A stretch of DNA of 16,805 bases from the NCBI GenBank assembly GCA_043817715.1, contig JBDRGO010000067.1:1-16805 (forward strand), written 5' to 3'. Within the stretch, counting starts at the first letter, position 1. Each line of letters opens with the position of its first letter. This DNA is from JAFGBZ01 sp043817715. GTDB lineage: Archaea > Iainarchaeota > Iainarchaeia > Iainarchaeales > JAFGBZ01. Made by a program: the position numbers and the translations under genes. The notes beneath the pieces were generated by a model. That model was given only the letters and a program-made list of their open reading frames with translations, was not told the origin of the DNA and did not search any database. Below are positions 13,924 through 16,805 of the stretch, piece by piece.

Positions 13924-13962
13924 TAAGCCTTATAAGATATACTAAATAATAGAGGCTTAAAT
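13924..13962 (+). promoter_or_regulatory. Promoter and ribosome-binding site of the large Cys-rich protein, flanked by an inverted repeat
   Basis: A TATA-like CTTATAAG lies near 13929-13936 and GAGG at 13952-13955 sits 7 nt before ATG 13963. TAAGCCT (13924-13930) and AGGCTTA (13953-13959) are perfect inverted arms 22 bases apart, so in a longer transcript the Shine-Dalgarno site would be paired. If transcription starts about 27 bases after this TATA box the message would be nearly leaderless and the stem would not form. Confidence 0.45.
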
Positions 13963-16599
13963 ATGAAAAAAATCATTTTAATTTCTTTAATTTTCACATT
14001 AATTTTAATAGGAGGAATGAATGCAACTGCGGAGGACATTCCTTTTAACTGGTATGTTTGTGACGATGCATACTTTTTTCAGATGGATCCAGCCACGGGG
14101 CTCCCACAAGATATCCCGGGGCTTGCAACAGAGATAATTTCTTTGAATAGTCTTTACGAATTTTTAGGATCTCTTTACAATATATGTCTAATAGACCCCA
14201 ACAATTGCATTTCAAATATCCAGTTAATGAACACTTTTGGATGTGTAATCAATGACTATTCTTATTCAGAAGGAAGCAATTATTATTCAAAAACCATTGA
14301 AGGAAGACCAGGATATAATCCAACAGGAAGCGAAGACTCAATATGGAATCTTTACCATTTCAATGACTCAAGCGATAAATTCAGCATTACAAAGTTTTTA
14401 ACTATTATGCGCGATGAAGATGCTCTAACTGAAGCTTTTCTTGCAACGATATACGTCGGGCATCCAAGCGAAGCAAGAGCACTCGCTCAAGCAATCGTAA
14501 CTGCATTCAGCGACCCTTACGAAATTGAAAACATTGTTTTTGTTGCTGCTCCTCCTGAAGGTCAGCCGTCAAATAAATTTATTTTAAAAATTGACACAAC
14601 TAATAATTCTGCCGGTACTCCAACTTTCTTTGGAGCCTATTATGACGAAACATCACCTTCAGCACATCTTAAGCAGGTTAATGGCAGTTCGCCTAAAACT
14701 GAAATGATTATAACTACTGTAACAGAGCCTCAAAATATTTGGGGTTATTCTTCTGTGCAGGAAGGAACAGAAAGAGATTTTCCCACACAATTATTCATTG
14801 GTTCACCTTCAGTCACTGAGTTAAAAAATGCGTTTCTGAATAAATATAAACTGCAGGTAAGGAATATTAATTCAGCAGGACCCAAAGACTTTGACTTTAA
14901 ATTCATCAGCAGGTTAAGGATTGGAGAAATTTCAGGTAACCAAAGAACAACTATTCCTAATGCTGGAATAATTGCAGGAAATCCAGATTCAGGTTTGAAA
15001 AACATTATTTTCAGGTGCAGTAATCCGACAAATTATGACTTAAAAAAAATAAGCTTGATTTCTTCAGTGCTTCATGCCAATGGAGTTTATGGCAGTTCAT
15101 GCATGACTTCAAACAGGCAACCATTATATGCTGAAAATGAAATGTTGTTTTACAACAGTTATGCCAATTTAAACAGAGGATTTGAAACTGGGGCAACAGG
15201 AAAAATAACAATTACCGGAGGAGACTTGGTTAAAGCACCTGGCTTTGCAAATGTTTATATTGGAAAAGACGGATGGACTGCAGGAAGTGCAAAAACCACA
15301 GGAACTCTTGAAATTGACGGAGGATGGGTTAATTTAAGGGGAAGAACAGGGGATATTACAGGAGTGCTTGAAGCAGATGATTTCGTTATGGAAAACGGGG
15401 CAATAATTAGTGGTGATTTTGGAACACTGAATAATCCATTACATCTTGTCGGAACAAATCAATTATCGATTGATGGAAGCGGAATTGTTGCGCCAAAAGC
15501 AATTACATTAGAAACAAGTGATCAAGCAAACAGGCAGCTTGCAATTAATGAATTAGCAATTTATACTTTTTCCACAACAGAAGAGAATATTACAATAAAT
15601 AATCACCCTGCTTCAACAGCTAACAATGATTCAGAAATAACGAACTCAAGCATTGGAACCCAAACAGGGAATATAACAATTGACAACAGTACAGTGAATG
15701 GAAACCAAAAACAACTTGATGTAACTAACACAAAAATCATTGCAGGATTTACTGATACAATGACCCCTGAGGCATGGCTAACTGGACCAGGCAACTATGA
15801 TTATGACGGAGTCATCACAATAAATGCATGCGGAAACTTAACCGGCAGTGCAGTTCATAAAACAAAAATCGCTGGACACCGCACACAGTATAACATAGTA
15901 AACTCGCAATTAAATCAGGAACCTCCATTTGTAGAAATTTTCAATAGCTTAATGCAATGGGAAGTATGCACTGGAACACAAAACCAATGCATAGTCAATT
16001 CAGGAACCTGCCGTTATACAACTTGTGAAGCGAATGAAGAAGAAAACACTGCTTATACTACTGATTGTGAAGATGACCCTATTTATGGAGATGAATATAT
16101 CTGCTGTGTTTCAACGGCTCAAACTTGCGAAAGCCCAAACAGTTGCATAAACCTAAACCAATGTTCAATTCCTGCCAACTCCGGAAGTTGTATAGGGCCT
16201 GGAATAATTTGCTGCCAAACAGAATATGATTGCTATTCACAAGGAGGATATTGCCTGCCAATAGGTTGGTGTGAAACCCCAGCACCACAAGCATGGGTAT
16301 GTGGATCAGGTGCAACTTGTTGTCTTGATGGTGGCTCAGGCGGACCCGGCTCCAGCACCCCTGTCGATACCATTGTCAGGGTTACTGGGTTTATTACTGA
16401 TGACAGCGGAGCGCCTATTAGTGATTCTTCAATTTCAGGGAATATTACGGGGGAAAACGGGCTTTGTCAGGCAAGCAAAACAAGTTCAAATGGATTGTTT
16501 AAAATTAATATTACTTGTTCATTGATTCCAAACAATAAATATACTGCATATGTTTCAATCGGAAGCATAGAATTAGACACAATCGATTTTTACGCGTGA
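13963..16599 (+). CDS. Large secreted surface protein with beta-helix-like region and Cys-Cys modules
   Basis: 878 residues. A signal peptide covers residues 1-23 (A-T-A before Glu24). An N-terminal region with aromatic residues and a few cysteines extends to about 390. About 406-600 is Gly/Ile/Asn-rich with short strands (I-T-I-T-G-G, L-E-I-D-G-G, I-D-N-S-T-V-N-G), like a right-handed beta-helix of adhesin type. Three cysteine modules follow. Modules 2 and 3 have matching spacing, C722-x5-C-x5-C-x8-C-x6-CC751 and C757-x6-C-x5-C-x9-C-x5-CC787; module 1 (676-715) is looser. After a Gly/Ser linker, residues 806-878 read V-T-G-F-I-T-D-D-S-G-A-P-I, like a carboxypeptidase-regulatory or Ig-type domain. 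Many N-x-S/T sequons suggest N-glycosylation. It is probably an adhesin or surface-attachment protein; function is inferred. Confidence 0.88.
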   Translation: MKKIILISLIFTLILIGGMNATAEDIPFNWYVCDDAYFFQMDPATGLPQDIPGLATEIISLNSLYEFLGSLYNICLIDPNNCISNIQLMNTFGCVINDYSYSEGSNYYSKTIEGRPGYNPTGSEDSIWNLYHFNDSSDKFSITKFLTIMRDEDALTEAFLATIYVGHPSEARALAQAIVTAFSDPYEIENIVFVAAPPEGQPSNKFILKIDTTNNSAGTPTFFGAYYDETSPSAHLKQVNGSSPKTEMIITTVTEPQNIWGYSSVQEGTERDFPTQLFIGSPSVTELKNAFLNKYKLQVRNINSAGPKDFDFKFISRLRIGEISGNQRTTIPNAGIIAGNPDSGLKNIIFRCSNPTNYDLKKISLISSVLHANGVYGSSCMTSNRQPLYAENEMLFYNSYANLNRGFETGATGKITITGGDLVKAPGFANVYIGKDGWTAGSAKTTGTLEIDGGWVNLRGRTGDITGVLEADDFVMENGAIISGDFGTLNNPLHLVGTNQLSIDGSGIVAPKAITLETSDQANRQLAINELAIYTFSTTEENITINNHPASTANNDSEITNSSIGTQTGNITIDNSTVNGNQKQLDVTNTKIIAGFTDTMTPEAWLTGPGNYDYDGVITINACGNLTGSAVHKTKIAGHRTQYNIVNSQLNQEPPFVEIFNSLMQWEVCTGTQNQCIVNSGTCRYTTCEANEEENTAYTTDCEDDPIYGDEYICCVSTAQTCESPNSCINLNQCSIPANSGSCIGPGIICCQTEYDCYSQGGYCLPIGWCETPAPQAWVCGSGATCCLDGGSGGPGSSTPVDTIVRVTGFITDDSGAPISDSSISGNITGENGLCQASKTSSNGLFKINITCSLIPNNKYTAYVSIGSIELDTIDFYA

Positions 16600-16603
16600 T
16601 TTA

Positions 16604-16805
16604 ATGAATAAACTTGAATTGCTTAAAGTGGCGGGATTGGTTGCTTTATTTGTGATTATTTTGACTGCATTAATGGTTTTTGTTGAAGTCAATCAGGACG
16701 CAGTAAAGGAAATAATTTCTCCTGAAGAACAGGCAATGGATTTAATTAAGCAGGATAAAGTATTCAAAACATATATTGAAGGAAAGGATTATTCAACAGA
16801 ATTAA
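16604..16805 (+). CDS. N-terminal part of a membrane-anchored protein, 3' partial
   Basis: Sixty-seven codons are visible from ATG 16604 to the window end. A short polar start (M-N-K-L-E-L-L-K) leads into one hydrophobic segment (about residues 9-27), and then an acidic soluble part (E-I-I-S-P-E-E-Q-A-M-D-L-I-K-Q-D-K). This fits a single-pass N-terminal anchor with an exposed domain. It starts 4 bases after the stop of the large surface protein, with GTGAT overlapping that stop as its ribosome-binding site, so the two are probably co-transcribed and coupled. Too little remains to name a family. Confidence 0.75.
   Translation, partial: MNKLELLKVAGLVALFVIILTALMVFVEVNQDAVKEIISPEEQAMDLIKQDKVFKTYIEGKDYSTEL

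Overview
This window looks like chromosomal DNA from a small-genome, AT-rich archaeon. Four things point there: an archaeal family B replicative DNA polymerase with a C-terminal PCNA-binding motif; archaeal TATA boxes at leaderless or short-leader spacing; Shine-Dalgarno sites of the archaeal GGTGAT type lying 4 to 5 nt before the start; and large secreted Cys/Asn/Thr-rich surface proteins beside many small membrane proteins of unknown function. The overall style suggests a DPANN lineage (Diapherotrites/Micrarchaeota-like), but that placement is inference. There is no rRNA, tRNA, CRISPR array or recognisable insertion sequence.

Layout. (1) 1-3993: the 3' part of a very large surface protein that begins before the window. 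(2) 3995-4533: a compact RelE-type toxin and antitoxin pair on the minus strand, with a palindromic operator over its TATA box. (3) 4607-6409: an operon-like run of five or six very small membrane proteins. The first three share a gap-free core and look like tandem paralogues; the fourth and fifth reading frames overlap and may be one frameshifted gene. (4) 6414-7618: two minus-strand genes for small charged or coiled-coil proteins. The first has a tandemly duplicated start region that creates extra ribosome-binding sites followed by Met-Val-stop mini-frames. (5) 7702-9213: a HerA/DUF87-like P-loop protein in which the Walker A lysine and the Walker B acidic pair both seem to be lost, so a probable pseudo-ATPase. 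(6) 9395-9871: another coiled-coil protein, divergent from (7) 9917-12580, an intact family B DNA polymerase carrying a 13-residue N-terminal tandem repeat and a Lys/Glu insertion. (8) 12581-13065: a repeat-rich, partly G-free gap. (9) 13066-16599: two secreted proteins, one with a Lys-rich tail and one with a beta-helix-like body, three Cys-Cys modules and a C-terminal carboxypeptidase-regulatory-like fold. (10) 16604-16805: the start of a membrane-anchored protein that runs off the window.

How it fits together: two themes dominate. One is the cell surface (the large proteins at both ends plus the small membrane-protein operon). The other is information processing: the polymerase and, by fold, the degenerate HerA-like protein flanked by coiled-coil proteins. 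The strongest candidates for something new are the pseudo-HerA with its coiled-coil neighbours, the paralogous small membrane-protein array, and the duplicated translation-initiation region upstream of the 174-residue coiled-coil gene.
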